Assembly: GCA_948146395.1 (NCBI GenBank)
Contig: OX411543.1
Span: forward strand, 63,872,534 to 63,936,533
Origin: Fragum whitleyi
Lineage: Eukaryota; Mollusca; Bivalvia; Cardiida; Cardiidae
Reading direction: 5' to 3'
DNA length: 64,000 nucleotides
The translations under genes were made by a program, and so were the position numbers. This document shows, one piece after another, positions 37,204 to 48,900 of this stretch. The notes under the pieces are model-generated. The model had not been told where the DNA came from. It did no database searches and was given only the letters and a program-made list of their open reading frames with translations. Numbering within the stretch: position 1 is the first letter of the stretch; every line of letters starts with the position of its first letter.

Positions 37204-37480
37204 GCCGCCGTCATAGCGCAGTGGTAGCGCGTCGAACTGACAATCTAAATGTCCCGGGTTCGATCCCCGACGGCGGCACTCATTCTTTCCGACTATTTGT
37301 CTCTCACCAATGGGTTGATAATCGTAGACCTATGTGAGATAGCAGCTGGAGGCTAAGATGTGGTGGTTGTACTGGTGAGAGGAATACCAGGAAACCATTG
37401 TAGGGTGCTCCAGCCGCCGCGATATAACTGAAAAAAATGTTGAAAGCGGCGTTAAACTCCATTCAATCCAATCCAATCCG
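37204..37480 (+). mobile_element. tRNA-derived SINE, full length
   Basis: The head 37204-37278 has a pairable acceptor stem (GCCGCCG/CGGCGGC), an A box (TAGCGCAGTGG) and a B box (GGTTCGATCCC). The body and tail match the copies at 1678-1937 and 15686-15912, and the 3' end is GCGGCGTTAAACTCCATTC with an AATCC short repeat. This fits the MetaSINE type described in bivalves (from memory). The head is a SINE promoter, not a separate tRNA gene. Confidence 0.85.
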
Positions 37481-37745
37481 AACGGTTAAAAGTGGTAACT
37501 TGTTTTGCAAGTGCGGTACATATTTCGCCAAATTCTCAAACGAATGGCTAGACTTTCCGTACAAACTCATGTTTGCTATTGACCTTCACATTTTTAACCT
37601 AGTCCAATGTCTAAAGATTAATCAAATTTTACAATTCTCTGTAGCCTACTTGGACACAAAAAACACACCCTTCACGAACGAGCCTTGAGCTCAGAAGGCA
37701 CAATTAAATGTAAACGCTTAGAAATTATAGCCCGGTTTTCACGTA

Positions 37746-37943
37746 CAGTTAACAACAACCTAAAATTGACGTTCATCTCGATCAAAACTCATTCCAAATC
37801 ACTCACTCCGCACTCCATTCATTCATTTCAAACACTCACTAAAACCATTCAAAAACACTCCTGCCTCACTGAAAAGGTAGAACCAACAATGTAATTCGAA
37901 TTAAATAGATCATTCATTTGTCAGTTTCACAATGTTCTTACTG
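37746..37943 (+). mobile_element. Family 1 MITE, internally deleted
   Basis: TA/CAGTTAACAACAACCTAAA and CACAATGTTCTTACTG/TA keep both ends and target duplication, but only 198 bp remain. The central palindrome and right interior are gone. Confidence 0.82.
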
Positions 37944-37949
37944 TATCCT

Positions 37950-39980
37950 TGCTTGCAAAGGGGGATAATATGCTTAGTTCCAAAAGAAAGTGTGCACTTT
38001 TGAATTTTGAATGTCTCTGAAATTACACAATCTTTCGTCACGAAACGCCGTATGACTATCACGAAGAGTATGTTCAAACGATATTTGAAAAAAAAAATCA
38101 CGGAGTGAGTAAAAATGTTCTGCCAAATTGAGACATTTGATTTTGAACGTTTTGCATGTGCATCACGCATTAGACGAATAATTGGTCTGAAAATTCATTC
38201 ATCTGAATCTTTTCGGCTTTCCTGAGCACAAAATCACATCTTCAATACAATGGTGCACGATTGTACAGCATGGTTTGACTACCAATAAACGTCGTTAACC
38301 AAAATGGAACCTTGTCAGATTTAGAACAACATTAAAACTGAATGAGCATTCATGTTCCATTAAAAATCATGGTCATCATTTTTTGAGGCCTCAAATAATC
38401 ATATCGATATGTCATATAACGCCATAGTACCCTTCAACGACAAGTTTCTGGCTTACATCGTAGCAATGTCTTGCGTTGACGTATACGTAACGTCTGCATA
38501 AAAATTAAAACTTATGTTTGGAAATGGTTTCGAAAGGCTTCTTAAATTTTGTAATTCAACATCATCACATAGCGCTTACCATAGAAAATTTTGTAAGGTG
38601 GTCAAATCTAATCAATTTATGTTCTGCCATCGTTTATGCAGCATGCGATACTTTATCCAAATCTAATTAGACTTTCAATTTCAAAAGATCTTGCCTAAAG
38701 TATGGTATCAAATTTACTCCATAATTGTCCTCAAACTTTGTAAAAATCAAAATAATTGCAAAAAGTGAAAGTGCACACTTTCTTATGGAACTAAGTATAT
38801 TTCTTTATCTTTTTCAAACGGAAAGACGTTCTGGCTTTGATTTGAGCAACTGGTGGCTCAGATGAAAAGATGTAATTTTCTTTAATGCTTCTAGGTGGTT
38901 TATCGAGAAATAACGGTAGATTATCACTTGATAATCTCACCGCAAAAGCAGTGAAATTATCAAAAACTTATACCCTGCTTTTGTGCCTTTCATCCTATCT
39001 GACGTCATATATGCGGGGCGAAATAAGTGACGTCACAATGAGCGTTGAATAGCAATCACGCGCAAAATGACGCGCTTTACGGAAATATGTCCTAGAAATT
39101 TCGCATTTTGTCTCATCTTTGCATTAAAGAAATAGAATAATAGTTAGTTGTAATCGATTGATATTTCATTTCGTGAAAAAAACAACAAAAGTTATATTTT
39201 CACTCGTGGCTCTGTCACTCGTGAAAATATAGCTGTTGTTGTTCACTCAATGAATATTAATCGATCTTAGATTGAAACAAACAATTATCCTCCATGTAGT
39301 GGTGTGAGAAACGATAAGAAACCATGAGGCAAGACAATAAAAGTAGGCGTTGTACTATCAATACAAACTTTTAACTGTTCCTGAAATATTTAGGGTGGTT
39401 TTTAAAAAGCGCTTAAATTGCTTTCAACAATTTTCAAATTGAATGTCAAAAACTGGTGCAACCAACCAACCATGCGTTTTTTTCTTCGCTCGTGACTGCA
39501 TAGACAAGATAGCGCTGTTGTCTGACTATAGCGGATGACCTGTTAATCATTAGCACATTAGCATTTAACACATCTGGTCGACATGATGGCTCCATTAAAA
39601 CGCTCGGTATAGTCTTTTATAAGCCAATTTTCTTTAGGAAATTGGCGATTTGAAATACAAAATGCAAAGGTTTTAAATTTTACAGTGTGGTCATCACAGT
39701 AGAGTTCACTTGCGAAATGGGTACTTTAGTTCATGATAGAAATACCATTGTTCGCTTGTGAACTTTTTTAAAGTGATTTTAAGCAAGACGCATCTGTTTA
39801 ACATCGGTCTCGGGTAGCATACTTTTTCTTCTCCCGTGCATATTGTTATATGATTGTTCTGCCCAAAAGTAGAAAAGAAAGATAAAAATACGTAAAAGGG
39901 TTTAAATTTATATTTCGTGGACGTTTCTTTTGGAGCTAAGTATATATGTGTTCAACTGTTTATTAAAAACGTGACAAATC
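37950..39980. other. Stretch with hairpins only
   Basis: Inverted arms at about 38913-38960 (GATTATCACTTGATAATC) and 39185-39245 (AACAACAAAAGTTATATTTT / AAAATATAGCTGTTGTTGTT) were seen, and two GACGTCA sites near 39003 and 39030. No gene was found. Confidence 0.5.
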
Positions 39981-39982
39981 AT

Positions 39983-40174
39983 TGGGCCAACTTATTTCTG
40001 GCCCGCTTTCGGGTCGGATATAGACTGGTCTCACTGTCGAATATCAAAATAGCCTATTCTAGGCTATTCTGATAGTCGATGTGGACCAGTCTAGAGCTGG
40101 TAGCCCGCTTTATGAGACATACTCTGAAAATGCGGGCAACAGTACCCATCAAGGGTCAGAAATAAGTTGGCCCA
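39983..40174. mobile_element. Fold-back element, TGGGCCAACTTATTTCTG ends
   Basis: TGGGCCAACTTATTTCTGGC and the reverse end CAGAAATAAGTTGGCCCA are inverted repeats. The inner arms ATAGACTGGTCT / GGACCAGTCTA flank a CTATTCTAGGCTATTC palindrome. 192 bp, single copy here. Confidence 0.72.
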
Positions 40175-40336
40175 TTATATTGTGACTGTGTACTATCTGT
40201 ACACGTGAAAAATAAATATGTCTGTCTGTCAGTCTGACTGTTTGTCTGCTCTCTTATCTTGTATACCTATAAATTATGACACACACACGCACAAAAATAC
40301 ATGTTACACATTGCGAAAAGATATGAATATATTTCA

Positions 40337-40606
40337 TATATGTTACCCGTCACGCGAAAAGGGACCATCTGGGTAGTGCGTAAAGTATCGATCCTAGTCA
40401 GACTGCGCGGTCTGCGCAGACTGACTAGGGTCGAAACTTTTTGGACCGTGCTTATTTTATGATTCTAGACTGATCAATCTACCTTCCAGTGAAAGAGTTT
40501 TAGAAATGCGACTTCTGGTTGACCTATGCTGGATCAAATCTCCTTTTCGATAATTCAGTCTACAGGCTTCAAGGATGGTCCCTTTTCGCATGACGGGTCA
40601 CATATA
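40337..40606. mobile_element. Family 3 MITE, complete
   Basis: The inverted ends are TATATGTTACCCGTCACGCG and (reversed) TATATGTGACCCGTCATGCG, both followed by AAAAGGGACCATC. The interior palindrome at about 40393-40430 is CTAGTCAGACTGCGCGG / CTGCGCAGACTGACTAG. It is 270 bp with no coding capacity. Confidence 0.82.
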
Positions 40607-40725
40607 TTAGCTGCAATCGAAAAACTAAAAACAATCAACATTATCTAATGTTAACATTCAAATATATTTACCCTGTCCCGGTCTATTTTTTTCGAAATTT
40701 GAAATTAGACAAGACCAACTTGATA

Positions 40726-41186
40726 CAGTCAACAACATCGTTAGATTGACAAGTTAAATGATTTTGGAATGATTTTAGAATGAAATTGAATGGTTGCGTG
40801 GAGCAAGTCTTGAGTGAACCTTATGGCAGGTAATCCAATGTCGCAAATTTTGTTCAGGATGAACAAAATTAGCGATGTTTATTACCTGCCTTTAATAAAA
40901 TATGCCATCAAGTTCTATTTATAGCTCCTATTTCTTCAAGAACCTATCAGACGGTTGCAATTTGAACTATGTCAGTTAAATCGCGGTTTTTTTTTCGTTT
41001 TTTTTTTCTAGATAGCGTTATTCATTTTGCATGCTGTTGTGATTCTATCTTTTTCAGTGCATTGGAGCATTTTTTAATGATTTGAGTGAATGCTTGGAAT
41101 GATTGAATGAATGAATGGAACCCTGAGCGAGCGATTTGGAATGGTTTTGATCGAGGTGAATGTCAATTTCACGATGTTGTAAACTG
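40726..41186 (-). mobile_element. Family 1 MITE
   Basis: TA precedes CAGTCAACAACATCGTTAG; the end is CACGATGTTGTAAACTG before TA. The palindrome is GGCAGGTAATCC...ATTACCTGCC, with a compensatory C/G change on both arms. It lies about 150 bp past the DIPK1 stop codon and may supply its 3' end sequence. Confidence 0.87.
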
Positions 41187-41339
41187 TAGCAGACGACAAT
41201 TGAGACTAGATGCAAATTGAAATTAAATCGTCGATCGTAGGAAGGATTGAAAAATGGGAAGAAATTACGATTTCACTGGATCCCTTAACCTCGCCTTTCA
41301 ACATATCTGGTCTCAAATACATGGTACAAAGTTTAAAGA

Positions 41340-41546
41340 CTAGTTTAAGCTTTCCTCCAATATCATTTCTAATTTCTTCATCATTGTCCTGTCAGATTTA
41401 TTCTTGATCGGTAACCGGAATATGCCCTTCTCCGGATAGGCGCATTCTTGTAGCAGATTACGAAGTTCCATCTCGATGGTAGTTGGTGGTCCACGAAGCA
41501 AACCAAGACTCTCAACTTTGCTGATGAAAACAGCTTTACATATTGT
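41340..41546 (-). CDS. DIPK1: DIPK1 exon 3: C-terminal helical tail
   Basis: The acceptor is CTGCTTTCAG at 41547-41549, phase 0. The exon reads TICKAVFISKVESLGLLRGP, PTTIEMELRNLLQECAYPEK, and ends MKKLEMILEESLN-TAG. It continues SNLQ of exon 2 as NLQTICK, the same place where vertebrate FAM69 has NLAKACQLL, and keeps the later single Cys. It lies between two Family 1 transposons (40726-41186 and 41572-42009), only 25 bp from the nearer. Confidence 0.8.
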   Translation of the reverse strand, partial: TICKAVFISKVESLGLLRGPPTTIEMELRNLLQECAYPEKGIFRLPIKNKSDRTMMKKLEMILEESLN

Positions 41547-44500
41547 CTGAAAGCAGAAGATGGCCTGTGTACTGTTAAAAACATTATGAAATTGACCAGA
41601 TGAATGATTTGGGAACGATTAAGGCATGAAATCGAATGTGTGTGGAGCGAGTTTTGAGTGAAATTTAAGGGGGTTAATCCAATATCGCTAATTTTGTTCA
41701 AGATGAACATAAATTAGTGTTATTAATTATCTCCCTTTAATAAAATATGCATACAAATTCTTTTAATAGCTTTCTATGTCTCCACAAGCTCATCATACGC
41801 TTACAAAATTCAAAAATGTTAGGGAAATCATGGATTTTATCCCCCGATGTTTATTTTGAAAGTAGTTGTTAATCTTATCATTTTAGTGATTTTTGAACAT
41901 TTTTGAATGGTTTGAGTGAGTTTTTGGAATGAATGATTCGAAGGCTGAGTGAATGATTTTGAATGATTTTGATCGGAATGATTGCCAATTTTACAACGTT
42001 TTTAAATGTTTTCAAGCAAATAAAAAAAAGAAGAGGGTGTACCAACATTTTTTAAAAGAAACGAAGGAATCGAACGAATTATAGGCAATATTCCTTGTTT
42101 CAATAATAGTTCACACGAAATAAAAACTAGCTGTTACTTAAGTTTAGTTGGCTTATTACGTTAATGTAAACTACATAGTGATAATTAACCTGAAATTATT
42201 TGTTTCAAAGAAAGATCGACAGGAAAATAAATGTTTTTTTCTTGAAAGAAAACACCGTTTACAAGGATGGGTGAATGGCAATCTCTTTTTTAAATAGAAA
42301 AAAAGTTTTTTTCAGATTATAGAATTCGAAAAAAAATATATAGAATTCATGGAGGATATTGAATGAGTGGTCATGGAATACCGAATTTATTAAATGAGTC
42401 ATCTATAAAGAGATAAAAACGAGGCTGTGTATTTTATGAGCACAAATTGTATATATTCTATTTATGATATGACCCGAATTTTTGCGAAAAATCGTCAAAA
42501 TCCTTAAAATTCAACATTTCAATTTTCCGCCAAACTTACAACGCCGTTTATAACTGACGTCACAATATATACATTATGGCGTCATTTTCGCGGTTACAAA
42601 ATAGCGTTGCTATTCACACTGAGCTAATCTGCATAGTCATTACACTAGTGTAATAACACCCGTGTAATACCAAAAATATTCAACGGGTTAATTTCACTCC
42701 CGCGACGAAGGTCATATCATAAACTTTTTATATGCTATAATGGGAGACAACAATTGAGTTTCACCGAAAATGTAACCACGAGTTGTCTCCGATGCATTAT
42801 CATATTCGTAATCCTTTACTTTACTGCTTTATTTGTCTTAACTATGACATTAGAGCTCTTTTCATTATATGTATATACAGTAAAACTTGCGTAAAGCGAC
42901 CACTAAGGGGAACCAATAAAAAATGGTCGCATATGAAAATGGTCCCTTAAAACAAATTTTAATGATAAATAAAACGCGTTATTTGATAGCAGATCGTCAC
43001 ATATTAATCTCACCGCATCCTTAATATTCGAACCCATAAGAATCGTCTCATTCAGACAATTCTAATGGGTTATAACTTCACAAGATTCAATGATAAACGT
43101 TTTTTTGTTTCGTTTAAGAAGGTTTACTTTTCGGAGATTTTGCTTACGGTGAAGGGACTTTTTACGATGGTCGCTGATTAAAGTGGTCGCTTTTTAGATG
43201 TTGTCGCTCGAGTAATATCGATTTTAATCTCTCTTAAATGGTGGTACCTCCGAGTCGGTGTTTAAAGCTCCTCAGAGCTCGTGTTATTTATTGTACTCCC
43301 GACTTTTTTTAATGATTCGGCATCCGGGAAAACCTGCTTAAATGACGTCACTGGATAGAGTTAACAACATCATGAAATTGACAACGTGAATGATTTGGGA
43401 GTAATTGGAATGAAATTGAATGAGTGCAATGAGTGGGGTTTTTTTGCAAAAACATATTTTTTCACGTTTTGTGAATGAAAACAGTTTGCATTTTTTTAAA
43501 ATTGGATGTTAAGTCTGTCGTCAATTTTGTTCATTTAGACAGGTATTCCTGGATAACTAATCAAATGAATAATAAACAAATGATAAACTTTATAATATGA
43601 CATACGTCGTGGGAGTTAAATAACACCGCTGAATATTTTTGATATTACCCGGGTGTTATTACACTAGTGGAATAACTATGCAAATGAGCTAAGAAAGAAT
43701 AGCAACGCTATTCTGTAATCGCGAAAATGACGTCATAATTTGTATATTGTGACGTCAGTTTTTAAACGGCGTTATAAGTTTCCCGGAAAATTAAAACGTT
43801 GAATTTCAAGATTTTTTTTCTTTTTTATGCAAAAAATCGGGTCATATTATTAAAAGAATATCAAATTTGTGCTCATAAAATACCGAATTTATTAAATTCG
43901 TCATCTAATAACATATACAAACTCGACGAAGCCTCGTTTTTATCTGTTTATAGATGACTCGTTTAAAAAATTCGGTATTCCATGGCCACTCATTCAATAT
44001 CCTCTATTTACTTGACTTGAAAATAGTTCTCACCTGTAAGTTACTTGTAACCATTTCCCGTGCACACTTGCCATTGGTCCCACACGTTCCATGGCACGTG
44101 AGATATTTACAGCCCTCGGTCGTGCAGTTGTTATCTGGGATAACAGATTCGAACCTCACACTGTCCGAATCCAGCAGCACAAGGTCACGATTTTTGTTGA
44201 GACCGTAGTTATGAGTTTGTATATCACACATATGTAAAGGTCGAGGATATATATCTTCGATGTCTTTAATCAAGTTGAGTATTTTAAAAGCAATGCTAAC
44301 CCGCTCTTTCCACGAAGGCATAAACTGTTTTGAGTTTAACATATCAGGCGCCTTACTTTGAAATAAAACATAATTATACTTTCCTAAAGATGGTGTATAT
44401 TCTACAAAATAAGCCTGTCCGCATGTACCGTATAATTTTGGTAAGAACCTTTGATTCCCTAAAACTTTCATTGATAAATATTCCCATTGAACAGCCAATG

Positions 44501-45943
44501 AAACGACACTTTTTAACACAGAGTCTATAGAAATAGCACCATTAATATCTTTCAGAAAACTTCTATAATCTGTTCCTAAAAAGTGAGAAATTAAATCAGG
44601 GTGGTCTTTAAAAGGTGTATCAAAAAATGCTGTACTATGTTTCCTAATTTCATTAATGGCTATTTCTATTTTCTGTTCAGTTGTCATGTCCTCGTTGAAA
44701 GCAACTTTAACCCCGGTATCCCAGAATTCCATGTCAAACTGGGCTTTCATGACGACCGTGGAGCTAACGCCCGGGGCCTCACACCCGTCACACGTGAGGA
44801 TTTGAACTTTTTTACCCCATCGGTTCCCGTCACACTGTTGTCGTTTAAACTTCCCCTCATCACATATACTGGAGCACAGAGTACCAGCTATCTCGTTGTT
44901 ATAGTAGAGTGAACACTGAAACGAAGCAGAAAGATCGTCTGGCTGAATACAGTTAGTGGGCAACTGAAAATATCGTATCTACAGCTTTATTTAAGCTGTA
45001 GGTACGATATTTTGGTTGTCAAACGACGAATTCGAAAATTTCGCTTATAATCCTGAATGTGCAAAGGGTAATATATTATGTAATCGACCATTCCTGTAAA
45101 AAACATCAATATGCGACTAAAACACCGTAAGTACAGTTAAAAGCTCATGGTATATATCAGTAAAACAATGGTGGTGCCTTTAAGCTTGTCTGAAAATTAT
45201 TTTGCAACGTGTAAATCTAGTTTTGTGATAGCGATTGAATTTTATGTTATAACTTTACAAATATCCGTGTGATAACAACCCATATGATATTTTTATGATA
45301 TCACATGTATAGTTTTAGAACAATGGCATAACGGTTATGACGGTTATTTTTTGTAACTTGCATTTCTGTAAGAAACATCGATGAAAACAAGGCAAATAGA
45401 GGTATAAGATAAAAATTAAAAGTACTTAAGTGTATTGTATGAAAAAATATCTCACGCGGTTGTGGGAATTGATAATTGTCTCGGCTGAGCTTCGACAATA
45501 ATCATTACTCCCAACTTCGTTGGATATTTTTTCATACAAAACACATAGTCCGTATTATATATATTTCTATTTCGCCAAAATAACTGTATTCGCAAAGAAT
45601 GCAATGATTGATATTTTTTGTAAAAAAATGGTCGTTTCGCGTAAGTTCAAATCGTGTTTGTTTCACATATTTTTCGTAAACAAAACGTTCTGTTATTCGC
45701 ATATTTAAGAAATTTCGTGCATTGAATTAAGTAGTGAATCAGAATTTTTGTTTGAATAAATTCTTATCAAATTACTACAGATAACAACATCGTGAAATTG
45801 ACGTTCATCTCAATCAAAATCGTTCTGAATCGCTTACTCAACGCTCCATTCAATCATTCCAAACACTCACTCAAACCATTCAAAAACGCCCAAAAAATCA
45901 CTGAAAAGATAAGATTTAACAACTACAATCAAAATGAATATAG

Positions 45944-45983
<40 letters not shown>

Positions 45984-48900
45984 GTGATTCGCTTAGAATT
46001 TGAAAGTACATTTTATTAATGGGCATAATATGTATCGCTATTACTGATATTGGATTTTCCGACCTTTAATTTCACTAAAAATTCGCTCACCGCACTCATT
46101 CAATTCCATTCCAAAATCGTACAAACTCTTCATCTTGTCAACTTCACAATGTTAATAACTGTACCAATACATTTTTACAACACCAGCTCATCCCAGAGAA
46201 TTACGATTCCAGTTAGATTTACGATTATCAACAAATTAGTGGGAGAAAAAAATTGGAAACGATGTTCCGCCGTCGGGAATCAAAACTTGAACACATGACC
46301 GGGAGACATTCGGACCATCGGTCAAACTTTTCTGGTAATCGGTGCAAAAATAGTTCCGGCACATCTTGAGTGTCATGTGATTTCAAACCATTGATTGTTT
46401 TATCAAATGATTTTATTAGAAATAAAAGTATTCATTTTAATTCAGGAATGATTTGCCTACGTAATGATATCAAATATTTCGAGAAAAAATAGAGAGATTC
46501 TCTATAAAACATAAAGGATTTGCATTAAGACCACCGGTAATAGGGTCAAGGAGTATAAACTTGAAAGTACGTCGGTAGTAAGTGTAGTTATTTTTGGGTC
46601 AATTTTTAGGTAATTCGGTTTCTGGTGGTTCTTCGATCATGACGCGTGAAAAGGGGAACGTTTCTTGAATGCTTCCCGGTCGCTCATGCAGATTTCTGGG
46701 CATATTATTAATTGGTGACAAAACGTAGTTAAACGCATTTTGTTTTCAAATTATATTTAGCTAAGTTTTAATCTTTCGTTTATTTTTGCTTTTTTCAGTC
46801 ATCTTGATATGTGTGACGTCATTTAAACCCACGTGCAAAACGGAGCGCTGTCAGGGCTGCGTCCGTATAATTCCCGGAGTCTATTCCGTAGAATCACCGA
46901 TGGTTCGCGATTGAATTGAAAGAACGCCGACAGTGGCGTAAAGAAAATGCGGTTGAAATATAGCACCTAACACATGCTTAAAGGTGTAACAATGAATTAT
47001 TGAAAATCAGTAATAGGATCGCACTTATTGGCCTTGCACGAAAGTCACTTTTAATTATGAATCGCGATGCGATGACACAAAGGAAAATAGAGATAGTATA
47101 CAGTTAACAACATCGTAAAATTGACAATGTGAATGATTCTGAAATTTTGGAATGAAACTGAATGAGTGTGTGGAGCGGGTTTTGGATTAATTTAATGGGA
47201 GGTAATCCATTATCGGTAATGTTGTTCAGGGTGAACAAACTGACTAACGATATGTATTACTTCCCCCTGATAAAATAAGCTTAACGGTTCTATAAATAGC
47301 TTCTCTTTCAAGAACCAATCAGACTCTTAAAATTTCAATTATGTCAGTGAAATCGTGATTTAATTCTTTCTTTAATCTTTTGGAAGATTGTTGTTAATCT
47401 TATATCTTTTAGTAATTTTGAGCGTTTTTGCGTGGTTGGAATTCCAAACACCCACTCAAACCGATCAAAATCGCTTCAAAATCATAGGAAAACATTTAAA
47501 AATCGTTCATAACTTTCAAAAATAAATTCAAATCTGTCTATTTATTCTTCAATTTTCATTAGCCGGTGTGGACTTTCAAGTGTCTGATTGGTCCACGAAG
47601 ACGTACAAAAAGAAAAGTACGTAAATTTTATTAAAGGAATGTAATTAATATTGCTAATTTTGTTCAACTTGAACAAAATAAGAAATATTGGATTACCTCC
47701 CTTTAATTTCACTCAAAACTCGCTCCACACACTCATTCAATTTCATTCCGAAATCACTCCAAAGCGTTCACCTTGTTGTCAATTTCACGATGTTCTTAAC
47801 TGTAGAAGGCATACGGTATATTCTAAGATCAGGCTGCACAACTGTTTGGGCTGATCTTAGCCTTTACTGTTTGTCAAAGCTTTTTCGTGAACAAAATCAT
47901 GTTTTCTATACATATTTTAGGAAAAGCTGAAATTACTTAAAAACAAGAGGGTCAGAATGGCCATAAACCGCTCATCTGAATTATATTGGTCCAGTGGAAC
48001 CCATCCAAGTAACTTTTGGACAAAGTTTAATTAACATTTGCCTAATTGTTGAAGAGGAGATGTTATTCCAATAATTTAAAGTGAAAATAGATCCTCCCCT
48101 CCCATTCTTTACTGAGACGACTCAAAGTAAACCCCTCCCCTTGCCATGAACATATTTTTGGGCCAATCAAAATTTTGCAAACTAATTTTGAAGAAGGTCA
48201 TCAAAGGAGTATTCTGGTTAAGTTTCATTAAAATCGGCCCAGTGGGTCTAAGAGAAGATGTTGTTCAAAGTTTTTGCCTCAAAACAAGACCCACCCTGCA
48301 ACGCCCTTACTTATGGGCCAATCAAAATTTTGGGAACAATTTATTGAAAGAGTAGCCCAAAGAACATTCTGGTAAAGTTTCATTGAAATCGGCCAAATGG
48401 TTCAAAAGGAGATGTCGTTCAAAGATTTCGGGCTTAAAATAAGCCCCGCCCTGACACGCCCATATTTATGGATCAATAAAAATTTGGCGAACAATTTTTG
48501 AAAAAGGTCACCCAAGAAACATTCTGGTAAAGTTTCATTGAAATCGGCCCAGTGGTTCAGGAGGAGATGTCGTTCAAAGTGAAAAAATGCCACGACCGGT
48601 GACGCCCATATTTATGTGCCAATCAGAATTAAGCGAACAATTTTTGAAGAGGGTCACCCGAAAAACATTATGGCAAAGTTTCATTGAAGAAAAAGTTTTT
48701 AAGATTTTTGCCGACGAACGACGCAGGACCATCCTAAAAGCTCCCCTTGAGCACGTTGTGCTCAGGTGAGCTAAAACCACATACAAACAAACAATTTCCC
48801 CATTGTCCTATTATGTTCTTAATGATCAAATTGAATGCACGTTTAATGTATGGATTGTTAAGGAAAGGGTTTCGATGAACTATGGGCCGTATTTGATGAC

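Noticed and set aside
37204..37278. Possible tRNA gene
   Set aside because: The cloverleaf is partial, the anticodon stem is poorly paired, and the sequence continues into the SINE body shared with two other copies. It is a SINE head.
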